This document shows positions 27,021-34,593 of a DNA stretch of 64,000 nt, in pieces. Positions within the stretch are counted from its first letter, which is position 1. The number at the start of each line of letters is the position of its first letter. The stretch spans positions 248,001-312,000 of the forward strand of contig NZ_OGTP01000002.1 of assembly GCF_900258035.1 (NCBI RefSeq), in the 5' to 3' direction. The notes below the pieces were generated by a model that worked only from the letters and a program-made list of their open reading frames with translations, ran no database searches and was not told the DNA's origin. The stretch comes from Caballeronia novacaledonica (GTDB lineage: Bacteria; Pseudomonadota; Gammaproteobacteria; Burkholderiales; Burkholderiaceae). The translations under genes and the position numbers were made by a program.

Positions 27021-28255
27021 ACGCGGACCTCGTTCAGGACGGCCGCGCGCAGGCGGCATCGCAGGCTGGCCGTGGCTCGGCGCTGCTCACGCTCAACGCC
27101 GGATCGTCGTCGATCAAATTCGCGCTCTACGACGTGGACGGCCTGCAGCGCCGGGCGACGGGCATGGTCGAAGCCATCGGCGGCGCTGCGCGCTTCAAGG
27201 CGAAGGATGCCGAGCGCAAGTGGGACGACGCCATCGAAGCGCCGGCGCATGTCAGTGCGCTGCGCGCGATCCTGGAATGGCTCGAGCGCGACATGGCGGG
27301 CGTCGGCATCGCCGCGATCGGGCACCGGGTCGTGCACGGGGGCATGTTGTTCGACCAGCCGGCGCTCATCAATGACGACGTGCTGGAGCAATTGCGCACG
27401 CTGGTGCCGCTCGCGCCGCTGCATCAGCCGCACAATCTGGCGGGCATCGAGGCGGCGCGCGAGGCCTTCGGAAACGTGCCGCAGGTCGCCTGCTTCGACA
27501 CGGCGTTCCATCGCGCGCATCCATTCCTGAACGACTGTTTCGCGCTGCCGCGCGAACTGTTCTATCAGGGTGTGCGCCGATATGGTTTTCATGGGCTGTC
27601 GTACGAGTACATCGCACAGTACCTGCGCACGCACTTCCCGCATCACGCGCGCGGCCGTGTGCTGGTCGCGCATCTGGGCAACGGGGCGTCGATGTGCGCG
27701 ATGCGCGACGGCCGGTCCATCGCTTCGACGATGGGTTTCTCCGCGCTCGACGGCTTGCCGATGGGCACGCGCTGCGGCCAGCTCGATCCCGGCGTGCTGC
27801 TGTATCTGATGCAACTCGGCATGGACGTGAAGGACATATCGAAAATGCTCTACGAACGCTCGGGACTTCTCGGTCTTTCGGACGGAATTTCGAACGATAT
27901 GCGCGTACTGCTTTCGTCGGAGCGGCCGGAGGCGAGCGAGGCGATCGCGTATTTTGTTTCGCGTGTGCGGCGGGAAATAGGCGGACTCGCGGCGACGCTC
28001 GAAGGGCTCGATGCGATCGTGTTCACCGGCGGCATCGGCGAAAACGCGGCGCCGGTTCGCGAACGCGTGCTGGCGGGCATGGCGTGGATCGGCGTCGAGA
28101 TCGACGAGGCGCGCAACCGGGCTAACGAGACGATCATCTCGTCGGGCTTGTCGCGCGTGCTCGCGCTGCGCGTATGTACGGACGAGGAGTGCATGATCGC
28201 ACGGCATACGCTGCGGACGGCGCAGCTTGTCGTGGCTTCGCAAGAAGCGTTGTGA
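27017..28255 (+). CDS. ackA: Acetate kinase
   Basis: A 412-residue ASKHA-fold acyl kinase. Motifs seen are LLTLNAGSSSIKFALYD (phosphate 1), GHRVVHGG, PLAPLHQPHNLAGIEA, CFDTAFHRAHP, RYGFHGLSYEY, VAHLGNGASMCA and FTGGIGENAAPVRERV. It makes ATP and acetate from acetyl phosphate. The N-terminus carries about 22 extra hydrophilic residues before the first strand. It overlaps the phosphotransacetylase by ATGA. The pair provides substrate-level phosphorylation, fitting the stress or low-oxygen reading of this block. It is the last gene before the IS remnants. Confidence 0.95.
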   Translation: MNADLVQDGRAQAASQAGRGSALLTLNAGSSSIKFALYDVDGLQRRATGMVEAIGGAARFKAKDAERKWDDAIEAPAHVSALRAILEWLERDMAGVGIAAIGHRVVHGGMLFDQPALINDDVLEQLRTLVPLAPLHQPHNLAGIEAAREAFGNVPQVACFDTAFHRAHPFLNDCFALPRELFYQGVRRYGFHGLSYEYIAQYLRTHFPHHARGRVLVAHLGNGASMCAMRDGRSIASTMGFSALDGLPMGTRCGQLDPGVLLYLMQLGMDVKDISKMLYERSGLLGLSDGISNDMRVLLSSERPEASEAIAYFVSRVRREIGGLAATLEGLDAIVFTGGIGENAAPVRERVLAGMAWIGVEIDEARNRANETIISSGLSRVLALRVCTDEECMIARHTLRTAQLVVASQEAL

Positions 28256-28316
28256 AGCAGGCGAGTCGATGAGAGGTCGCTCCGAAGGCGTCATGCTGCG
28301 ATGGGGTCGGTGAGCA

Positions 28317-28445
28317 TCAGAGGAAGAAGTTCGCTCGTAAAGCGGTGATCTCACCGAGAGCCTTCAGACGCGGCTGCGGCTCGTGGATCGCCGTGCCGTC
28401 ATCACGAAATTCCTGCGTGTAGACCGCGCTTGGGATTCGATTCAT
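28317..28445 (-). pseudogene. IS3-type OrfA transposase remnant
   Basis: A 42-codon frame starts with MNRIPSAVYTQEFRDDG, which matches the beginning of IS3-family OrfA proteins (usually MKRIPRAVYTKEFREQAV). The HTH and leucine-zipper parts are lost; only a scrambled tail and an early stop follow. It starts 12 bases after the end of a second transposase fragment, so the two belong to unrelated, broken elements now side by side. Confidence 0.65.
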
Positions 28446-28457
28446 CGTTTCTCTCGC

Positions 28458-28631
28458 TTACGAAGCGTTGGCATCCGACTTTAGATTGGCCAAGCGCTCG
28501 ATCTGGCGCTCGCACAGGCCCAGTCGTTCGGCGGCACGGCCTGGCTCGAGTTGGCGTTCGGCGACTGCCTGAATCACTCTGAGTCGGTCCAGTTCGCGCA
28601 TCGACATGGTGATGGTCCCGGTCGTGTTCAT
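28458..28631 (-). pseudogene. ISNCY-type transposase N-terminal fragment
   Basis: A 57-residue fragment containing MSMRELDRLRVIQAVAERQL followed by RAAERLGLCERQIERLA, the characteristic N-terminal HTH of ISNCY-family transposases of Burkholderiales (normally 400 or more residues). It ends at a stop soon after the HTH, so no catalytic DDE domain remains. The IS-end-like repeats at 28681-28720 lie just upstream of its start, as expected for the left end of that element. Confidence 0.75.
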
Positions 28632-28680
28632 CGCCCGTGCTCCCGAAACGCTTGCCTGGCAATGAACCTACGTCAAAACA

Positions 28681-28720
28681 CGACATTTCTATCTGGCAGA
28701 AACGCGACATTTCTATCTGG
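28681..28720. repeat. Two 16-bp direct repeats, likely IS end
   Basis: CGACATTTCTATCTGG occurs exactly twice (28681-28696 and 28705-28720), spaced 24 bases start to start. Repeats of this form are typical of the terminal region of ISNCY and related elements, and they lie 50-90 bases upstream of the transposase fragment. The matching right end is not visible. Confidence 0.65.
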
Positions 28721-28913
28721 GACCTACAGACAAAACATTGATCATGTTGATTATGTCAAATGTTCATCGCACAGATTTTCGACCCCATCGCGCGGGTCAA
28801 AGACAGTCCTGATTCCCAGCATCTCCTCAATATCGCCGTCTCCAATCGTTTCTTTTGAGGACGACGAACCCGTTCCGACTCCGCGGCATCCGCATACTGC
28901 CGACCGCGCACGA

Positions 28914-29888
28914 CTACTCGATAAACGCGTGAGCCAAGCCCCGAAGACTCGCGCGGCAATCCGCAACCATGCTCGAGACGGCGTTCTCGCAAGTCGGAAT
29001 GTCGTCGACGAGCCCGATAACCTGGCTTGCACAAATCAACCCGCCGTCGATATCGCCGGCAGCGAGTGCCGCGTTGCCGCGTGTTCCCGACAGCAGATGT
29101 TGCAGGTCATGATAAGTCGCGCCGCCCGGTCGCCGTTCAAGCGCGACGATTTCGTCCGTCACCGCGTTCGAAAAGAAACGCGCGGTCCGTTTGAGCGTGC
29201 GCTTGATCAATGTCGTATCGAGTTCGCTCGACGCCAGCAGCTTGCGCTTCACGTTGTCGTGAATCGGACTCTCCTGCGTCAGCATGAAACGCGTGCCCAG
29301 ATTCACGCCGTCCGCCCCGAGCACAAGCGCGGCCGCCATGCTTTTTCCATCGGCGATACCGCCAGAGGCGAGCATCGGCACCTTGAGTTTGCGCCGCGCG
29401 GCGGGGAACAGAATCATGCCGGGCACGTCGTCCTCGCCGGGGTGGCCAGCCGCCTCGAATGCGTCGATCGAAATCACATCCACGCCCGCCTGCTCGGCCG
29501 ACAACGCATGGCGCACCGACGTGCACTTGTGAATGATCTTGATGCCGCGCGTCTTCAGACGGTCGATCACCGCATGGGGTTTGTTCCCCGCCGTCTCGAC
29601 CACCTTCACTCCGCTCTCGATGATGGCATCGATCCAGCCATCGTACGACACGTCCTGCGCGGTCAGCGATAGCGTGAGATTTACGCCGAATGGCAGGCTG
29701 GTCAGTTCGCGAGTGCGCGCGATCTCGCGCAGCAACGCTTCCGGGCTCGGCTGCGTGCGCGCCGTCACCATCCCGAACGCACCCGCGTTCGAGACCGCAG
29801 CCGCCAGTTCCGCGCGCCCGACCCACTGCATGCCGCCTTCGACGATCGGATACTTCACACCCAGCAACTCCGTGATTCTTGTCTTCAC
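28914..29888 (-). CDS. NAD(P)H-dependent flavin oxidoreductase / nitronate monooxygenase family
   Basis: A 324-residue FMN-binding TIM-barrel protein of the NMO/2-nitropropane dioxygenase family. Motifs are the N-terminal YPIVEGGMQWVG, SIDAFEAAGHPGED (the conserved His region), PMLASGGIADGKSMAAALVLGADGVNLGTRFM (phosphate-binding) and ESPIHDNVK. Members oxidise nitronates or act as enoyl reductases; the substrate here is unknown. The GTG start at 29888 is preceded by GGAGA. It is divergent from the crotonase gene across a 238-base space that holds two copies of the cluster's shared dyad, so it is probably part of the catabolic regulon. Confidence 0.87.
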   Translation of the reverse strand: MKTRITELLGVKYPIVEGGMQWVGRAELAAAVSNAGAFGMVTARTQPSPEALLREIARTRELTSLPFGVNLTLSLTAQDVSYDGWIDAIIESGVKVVETAGNKPHAVIDRLKTRGIKIIHKCTSVRHALSAEQAGVDVISIDAFEAAGHPGEDDVPGMILFPAARRKLKVPMLASGGIADGKSMAAALVLGADGVNLGTRFMLTQESPIHDNVKRKLLASSELDTTLIKRTLKRTARFFSNAVTDEIVALERRPGGATYHDLQHLLSGTRGNAALAAGDIDGGLICASQVIGLVDDIPTCENAVSSMVADCRASLRGLAHAFIE

Positions 29889-29948
29889 AACGTGTCTCCG
29901 TGACCAACGATGGTGGTCCTCCAAGTAGACCCGGGCGCCGCAACGCGG

Positions 29949-29968
29949 GCACTACCCCGCTCGGGTGG
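29949..29968. promoter_or_regulatory. Regulon dyad site 1 (CTACCC-N5-GGGTGG)
   Basis: GCACTACCC-CGCTC-GGGTGG. It lies 60 bases from the flavin oxidoreductase start and 158 bases from the crotonase start, between two divergent genes. It keeps the same 6-5-6 spacing as six other sites in this cluster. Confidence 0.65.
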
Positions 29969-30006
29969 ACTCGAACGCGGCTTTTCCCCGATGAGACCGA
30001 GGCTGC

Positions 30007-30026
30007 CGACTGCCCGATTCGGGGGG
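30007..30026. promoter_or_regulatory. Regulon dyad site 2
   Basis: CGACTGCCC-GATTC-GGGGGG, 100 bases before the crotonase start. With the following GCCG it is almost identical to site 5 at 43637-43656, differing at two of the twenty positions from TGCCC onward. Confidence 0.6.
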
Positions 30027-30126
30027 GCCGACCGGCTGGCCGGCGCAGCAGAATTGCCGCACCGGGTCGCGCGCGGCGACGCCGCCGAGCCCGCGATCCG
30101 GTCACCCCTCGTCACAGGAGCACGCC

Positions 30127-30963
30127 GTGCCAACAGAAACCATCCGCCTTAGACATGCCGAGCTCCGGCTTTCCGATGGCGTCGCCGAGTTTTCTCATCA
30201 GCGTCCCGAGCAACGCAACACGTTGACTGCGGAATTGCGTCAGGACTATGTCGACCTGCTCGACCGGCTGGAATCCGACCGGACGATCAGCGCCCTGATC
30301 ATCACCGGCTCCGGCGGGTCGTTTTGTGCCGGCGGCGATCTGAAAGCGGTCATGGAGCGCAGGTCGAGTCCCGATCCGCACAGCAACATGGCACTCGCGA
30401 TGCGTGACAATCTGGCCGGCGCCCATGTGTGGCTCTCGCGCTTGCGCAATCTGGACATGCCCGTCATCGCCGCCGTCGACGGTGCCGCTTATGGTGCGGG
30501 CGCATCGTTGTCGCTGGCCGCCGACTTCGTCATGGCTACGGATCGAGCCGCGTTCTGCATGTCGTTCCACAAGGTCGGCATGATTCCGGACATGGGCGCG
30601 CTCTATACGCTGCCGCGTGTGGTCGGGTTGACCGTGGCCCGCGATCTCTTTCTGACAGCGCGCCGCGTCGGCGCGCAGGAGGCGAGGCAGATCGGGCTCG
30701 TCCACTCGGTATTCGACGCGGACTCGCTGCTTGCCGAGACGCGCCGTTTCGCGCGCCGCTTCCAAAACGCCCCGCGCGGCGCGGCGGGCGTCACCAAGCG
30801 CCTGCTGAACATGAGCTTCGAGACGCCCTACGCCGCACTGGCGCAAATGGAATCGAACGCGCAGGCCGTGGAAACCTGCTCGCGCTATCACGCCGATGCG
30901 ATCGAACGGTTCCTGCGTGGCGAACCGTCGTTTTACGACTGGGATCGTGACGCGCCGGCCTGA
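30127..30963 (+). CDS. Enoyl-CoA hydratase/isomerase family protein (PaaG-like)
   Basis: A 278-residue crotonase. The oxyanion-hole segments are GSGGSFCAGGDLKAV and AAVDGAAYGAGASLSLAADF. At the usual hydratase Glu (PE) position it instead has SFHKVGMIPDMGALYTLPR, the PD-type pattern of PaaG-like isomerases, so an isomerase or unusual hydratase activity is possible. The start is GTG 30127 with AGGAG 7 bases upstream. Two regulon dyads precede it, the nearer 100 bases away. It probably serves acyl-CoA breakdown together with the ligase, dehydrogenase and thiolase genes downstream. Confidence 0.88.
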   Translation: MPTETIRLRHAELRLSDGVAEFSHQRPEQRNTLTAELRQDYVDLLDRLESDRTISALIITGSGGSFCAGGDLKAVMERRSSPDPHSNMALAMRDNLAGAHVWLSRLRNLDMPVIAAVDGAAYGAGASLSLAADFVMATDRAAFCMSFHKVGMIPDMGALYTLPRVVGLTVARDLFLTARRVGAQEARQIGLVHSVFDADSLLAETRRFARRFQNAPRGAAGVTKRLLNMSFETPYAALAQMESNAQAVETCSRYHADAIERFLRGEPSFYDWDRDAPA

Positions 30964-31103
30964 GAGCGCACGCAATTTCATACCTTCTTCCATCGACTGG
31001 AGGATAAGCGCGGTACGCACGAACACGCGGCAAAAGGAATGCGGCGTGGACGGTGAAGGGAGCGGAAAAGAGGCCGCCAGGCGCAGCGACTCAGGTTTTC
31101 CCT

Positions 31104-31123
31104 GACCTACCTGTTACGGGTGG
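31104..31123. promoter_or_regulatory. Regulon dyad site 3
   Basis: GACCTACCT-GTTAC-GGGTGG. It lies 265 bases before the MFS start but 93 bases before the small leader frame at 31217, the latter matching the usual site-to-start distance in this cluster (about 98-126 bases). Confidence 0.6.
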
Positions 31124-31161
31124 TTGCCTCCCTCCCCCCAGGTTTTATGGTGATGTCACTA

Positions 31162-31193
31162 CCCGGCCCCACGCAAAGCGTGCGAGAGCCGGG
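31162..31193 (+). promoter_or_regulatory. Bulged hairpin in the leader
   Basis: CCCGGC (31162-31167) pairs with GCCGGG (31188-31193), and inside it CACGC (31170-31174) pairs with GCGTG (31178-31182) around an AAA loop. No U-run follows, so it is not a simple terminator. It sits 23 bases before the small leader frame. Confidence 0.4.
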
Positions 31194-31216
31194 GTATCAA
31201 AAATTCTGGAGACAAA

Positions 31217-31312
31217 ATGGGGCAGTCGAGTCATGCGAGCACCCTAGCCGCGCCGCGATCCACACCACTGCGCATCGGGCCGACTTCGTTCGCCCCGTGC
31301 GCGTCCATCTGA
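31217..31312 (+). CDS. Possible leader peptide or eroded gene start (31 codons)
   Basis: A short frame beginning MGQSSHASTLAAPRS and ending in TGA at 31310-31312. CTGGAGACAAA directly before the ATG is a near-ideal ribosome site, better than that of the MFS gene 76 bases downstream. The peptide itself shows no recognisable domain. It may be a leader peptide influencing downstream translation, or a relic of the original gene start left after rearrangement. Coding evidence is weak apart from the ribosome site. Confidence 0.3.
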   Translation: MGQSSHASTLAAPRSTPLRIGPTSFAPCASI

Positions 31313-31388
31313 AAGCGACCGCTTCCTTCCGGCTCCCGGCGCGACGACTCACTCTCGCCTCAATCGAAGCATGTCAACGAGACTAGCC

Positions 31389-32690
31389 ATGAACGATTCG
31401 CCCGGCTTCCAGCGACGCCCCGCCTGGGTAATCACGGCAATGCTCACGGGCCTTGCCACCATCAACTTTCTCGACAAGGTCGTGTTCGGCATGGTGGCCG
31501 TACCGCTCATGGCCGAGATGCAACTGTCTCCGGCCCAGTTCGGGCTGATCGCGGGCAGCTTTTTCTGGCTTTTCTCCACGTCGACCGTCGCCGTGGGATT
31601 TCTTTCGAACCGTGTCCAGACACGCTGGATATTGCTCGCGATGGGCGTCAGTTGGGCCGTGATGCAGGTGCCTCAAGCGCTCGCGACCAGTGCCATCGCG
31701 CTGCTCGTGTGCCGCGTCCTGCTTGGCGCCGCCGAAGGGCCATCGTTCCCGGTCTCCATCCACGCGCTGTACAAATGGTTTCCCGATCAGAAACGCAATC
31801 TGCCGGTCTCGATCATCGCTCAGGGAGCGGCGCTCGGGCTTCTGCTGGCAGGACTGCTCATTCCGCTCGTGACCCGCGAATGGGGCTGGCGCGCCAACTT
31901 CATTATTCTGGGTGTAGTCGGCGTCATCTGGAGTCTGCTTTGGCTGTATATCGGCCGCGAGGGCAATCTCGGCGCACAGACGGGTCAATCCGGCGGACGC
32001 GGCAACGGGGCGGAGTTCGTCGAGCGTTTGCCGTACCGGACGATCCTGACCGATCCGTCCGTCGTGTCCACGTTTCTGCTCGGCTTCGCGGCCTACTGGA
32101 TGCTGGGCCAGAACCTGACCTGGTTGCCCACTTATCTGGAAAAGGGCCTCGGCTTCAACAGCATCCAGGCGGGCCGCTGGTTCGCGGTGGTCACCGAGGT
32201 CGCCGCGCCGGTCAACATCGGACTGAGCTGGTTGTCACAAAGGATGCTCCAGCGCGGCGCGTCGACACGTCAGGCGCGGGCGCAGTTCGTCTGCCTGATG
32301 ATGATCACCGGCGCCGCGCTGTTTCTGCTCCTTCCGCTCTTGCATCTGTCTCCGGTGCAGCGGGTGATTCTGCTCACCATTGCCGGCGCGTTGCCGACCT
32401 TGTGCTTCACCCTCGCCCCGGCCCTGCTCGCGGAAGTCGTGCCATCCAGCCAGCGCGGCGCGATCGTCGCGATCAATACGGCGGTCGCCAGTCTCGGCGC
32501 CGCGATTTCCCCGGTCGTGATGGGGCGCATCGTGCAGATGCGCGGCAGCGTCGGCGAGCAAGCCTATGAACTGGGCTTCGTCACCGGAGCGGCGCTATTG
32601 ATCGCGACGGCGTTGATCGGCTTGCGCTGGCTGCATCCCGAACACTCGAATCGTGCGCTGAAGCGCTCCACGCCCGCGGTCACCGCATGA
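31389..32690 (+). CDS. MFS transporter, anion:cation symporter-like
   Basis: A 433-residue twelve-helix MFS carrier (LATINFLDKVVFGMVAVPL in helix 1, VCRVLLGAAEGPSFPVSIHALYKWFP in helices 4-5, a pattern common to the ACS/glucarate-phthalate group). Such carriers import organic acids with cations. It leads the operon MFS, GMC oxidoreductase, dioxygenase, aldehyde dehydrogenase, aldolase-like thiolase, DUF35, acyl-CoA dehydrogenase, ligase. It therefore probably imports the cluster's substrate after passage through the porin encoded at 42230. An in-frame ATG at 31371 is an alternative start; ribosome sites are weak for both. Confidence 0.87.
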   Translation: MNDSPGFQRRPAWVITAMLTGLATINFLDKVVFGMVAVPLMAEMQLSPAQFGLIAGSFFWLFSTSTVAVGFLSNRVQTRWILLAMGVSWAVMQVPQALATSAIALLVCRVLLGAAEGPSFPVSIHALYKWFPDQKRNLPVSIIAQGAALGLLLAGLLIPLVTREWGWRANFIILGVVGVIWSLLWLYIGREGNLGAQTGQSGGRGNGAEFVERLPYRTILTDPSVVSTFLLGFAAYWMLGQNLTWLPTYLEKGLGFNSIQAGRWFAVVTEVAAPVNIGLSWLSQRMLQRGASTRQARAQFVCLMMITGAALFLLLPLLHLSPVQRVILLTIAGALPTLCFTLAPALLAEVVPSSQRGAIVAINTAVASLGAAISPVVMGRIVQMRGSVGEQAYELGFVTGAALLIATALIGLRWLHPEHSNRALKRSTPAVTA

Positions 32691-32769
32691 ATCACGACGC
32701 CAACGGCGCGGCCGACGTTCGCCGCGCTTCTCGCCGCGCGACTTGCGGCTGTTCAGGACTTGAGACGGC

Positions 32770-34506
32770 ATGAATTCACCACAACGCAACAGCCATTCGA
32801 CTCGTGTCGCTGCCGAGTATGACTACATCGTCATCGGAGCCGGTTCTGCCGGCTGTGCCGTCGCCGCGCGCCTTGCGGAAGATTCATCCGCCACGGTCGC
32901 GCTGCTCGAAGCGGGGCCGGACGATCACCACTTCAGCGTATGGACGCCGATCGGCCTCGCGGCCACCGTGCCCAAGGCGGGTCCGCGCAATTACGGCTAC
33001 TACAGCATCGCGCAGCCGGGGCTCGACGGACGTCCCTCGTATCAGCCGCGCGGACGCGGGCTCGGGGGCTCCTCTTCGATCAATGGAATGATTTATATCC
33101 GCGGCCATCGTCGCGATTACGACGAATGGGCGGCCTTGGGCTGCGATGGCTGGGCTTATAGCGACGTGCTGCCCTACTTCGTTCGCAACGAACGCAATCA
33201 GCGCTGGATCGCCGGCGGCGACGACCACCTGCACGGCGGCGCGGGACCCCAGCATGTCGCCGACGCGCGTTCGCTCAATCCATTTTCGAGGCGCTTCGTC
33301 GCGGCTGCGCTTCAGGCGGGTCTGCCGCTGAATCATGATTTCAACGGCGAAGAGCAGGAAGGCGCGGGCCTCTATCAGTTCACGCAGTATCAGGGAGAGC
33401 GCTGGAATGCCGCGCGCGCCTACCTGCACGACGGCAATCCGGCAGACAAGTCGCTGTCCGGCGGACGCCGGAACCTCGCCGTGCTGACCCACGCGCAGGC
33501 GCTGCGCCTCGTCTTCGAAGGCAAGCGCGCCACAGGCATCGTCATCTCGCGCGGCGGCCAGGTGCAAACCCTGCGGGCGCGGCGGGAGATCATCGTCAGC
33601 GCGGGCGTGTTCAATTCGCCGCAATTGTTGATGGCGTCCGGCATTGGTCCCGCAGCGCATCTGCGCGATCTGAATATCGATGTCGTCCACGATCTTCCCG
33701 GCGTGGGCGAAAACCTGCAGGACCATCTCGACATCGCGATCAACAAGCAGGTGAAGTCCCTCGACCTGTACGGCCATTCGACGGCCGGTTTCCTGCGGCT
33801 CGCCCGCGAGATTCTGCGCTATCGGCGCGACCGCACCGGCATGGTCAGTTCGAACTTCGTCGAGGCGGGCGCGTTCGTAAAGAGCCGGCCGGAACTGCCC
33901 GTGCCCGACGTGCAACTCGCCTTCGTGCTGGCGCTGATCGGCAACCGCAACATGGAAAAGCGCAGCAAGCTCGGTCACGGCTTCGCCTGCCATGCGTGCG
34001 TGCTCAGGCCGAAGAGCCGCGGCACGGTCCGGCTGAATTCGCCCGATATGCGCGATGTGCCGCTCATCGATCCGCGCTTTCTGTCCGAGGAAGCCGACAT
34101 GGAAACGATGGTCGCGGGTGTGAAGATCATCCGCCGCATTTTTGCGCAGCGGGCGCTGGCGGAGATCGGCGGCAAGGAACTGCTGACCGACGACTTCGGC
34201 GCGGACGACTCGAACGAAGAGGCAATCCGCGCGTTCATCCGCAGTCACGCGGACAGCATCTATCACCCGATCGGCACGTGCCGGATGGGCCGCGACGACA
34301 TGGCCGTGGTGGACCCGACTCTGCGCGTGCACGGCATCGACGGACTGCGCGTGGTCGATGCATCGATCATGCCGACGTTGATCGGCGGCAACACCCATGC
34401 ACCGGCAATGATGATCGGCGAGAAGGCCGCCGATATGATTCGCATGTCGAATCGAGTCACGGCCACGGTGCACGCCGCCGAAAGCGGCACCGCAGAAACC
34501 TGTTGA
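32770..34506 (+). CDS. GMC-family FAD oxidoreductase (choline dehydrogenase-like)
   Basis: A 578-residue FAD-dependent alcohol dehydrogenase or oxidase. It has the N-terminal Rossmann motif YIVIGAGSAGCAVAARL, GMC signature 1 (RGRGLGGSSSINGMIYIRG) and signature 2 (SAGVFNSPQLLMASGIGP). The C-terminal catalytic His lies in YHPIGTCRMG, followed by VVDASIMPTLIGGNTHAPAMMIGEKAADMI. It should oxidise a primary alcohol to an aldehyde; the aldehyde dehydrogenase two genes downstream would complete oxidation to the acid. No signal peptide is seen, so it is cytoplasmic. Confidence 0.92.
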   Translation: MNSPQRNSHSTRVAAEYDYIVIGAGSAGCAVAARLAEDSSATVALLEAGPDDHHFSVWTPIGLAATVPKAGPRNYGYYSIAQPGLDGRPSYQPRGRGLGGSSSINGMIYIRGHRRDYDEWAALGCDGWAYSDVLPYFVRNERNQRWIAGGDDHLHGGAGPQHVADARSLNPFSRRFVAAALQAGLPLNHDFNGEEQEGAGLYQFTQYQGERWNAARAYLHDGNPADKSLSGGRRNLAVLTHAQALRLVFEGKRATGIVISRGGQVQTLRARREIIVSAGVFNSPQLLMASGIGPAAHLRDLNIDVVHDLPGVGENLQDHLDIAINKQVKSLDLYGHSTAGFLRLAREILRYRRDRTGMVSSNFVEAGAFVKSRPELPVPDVQLAFVLALIGNRNMEKRSKLGHGFACHACVLRPKSRGTVRLNSPDMRDVPLIDPRFLSEEADMETMVAGVKIIRRIFAQRALAEIGGKELLTDDFGADDSNEEAIRAFIRSHADSIYHPIGTCRMGRDDMAVVDPTLRVHGIDGLRVVDASIMPTLIGGNTHAPAMMIGEKAADMIRMSNRVTATVHAAESGTAETC

Positions 34507-34593
34507 CGTTCAGGACAACATTCCGCGAACGCATGTTGCGCTCGCAACCCGGCAATGCCCGTAAATAACGGCGCTTTCTCATGGAGATCTGAT

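Larger units (their letters stand above)
30964..31388. other. Long leader/intergenic region of the MFS-led operon
   Basis: 425 bases separate the crotonase and MFS genes. They contain regulon dyad site 3 (31104-31123), a bulged hairpin (31162-31193) and a 31-codon frame with a strong ribosome site (31217-31312). Transcription probably starts between the dyad and the small frame, giving a leader of about 200 bases. Confidence 0.5.

Noticed and set aside
28734..28762. Imperfect AT-rich inverted repeat next to the IS-end repeats
   Set aside because: The arms differ in length and no gene start lies close by in the right orientation; it may just be IS-end sequence.
31162..31193. Hairpin read as an intrinsic terminator after the crotonase gene
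   Set aside because: No U-run follows the stem, and a well-placed ribosome site lies 23 bases later; a leader structure is more likely.
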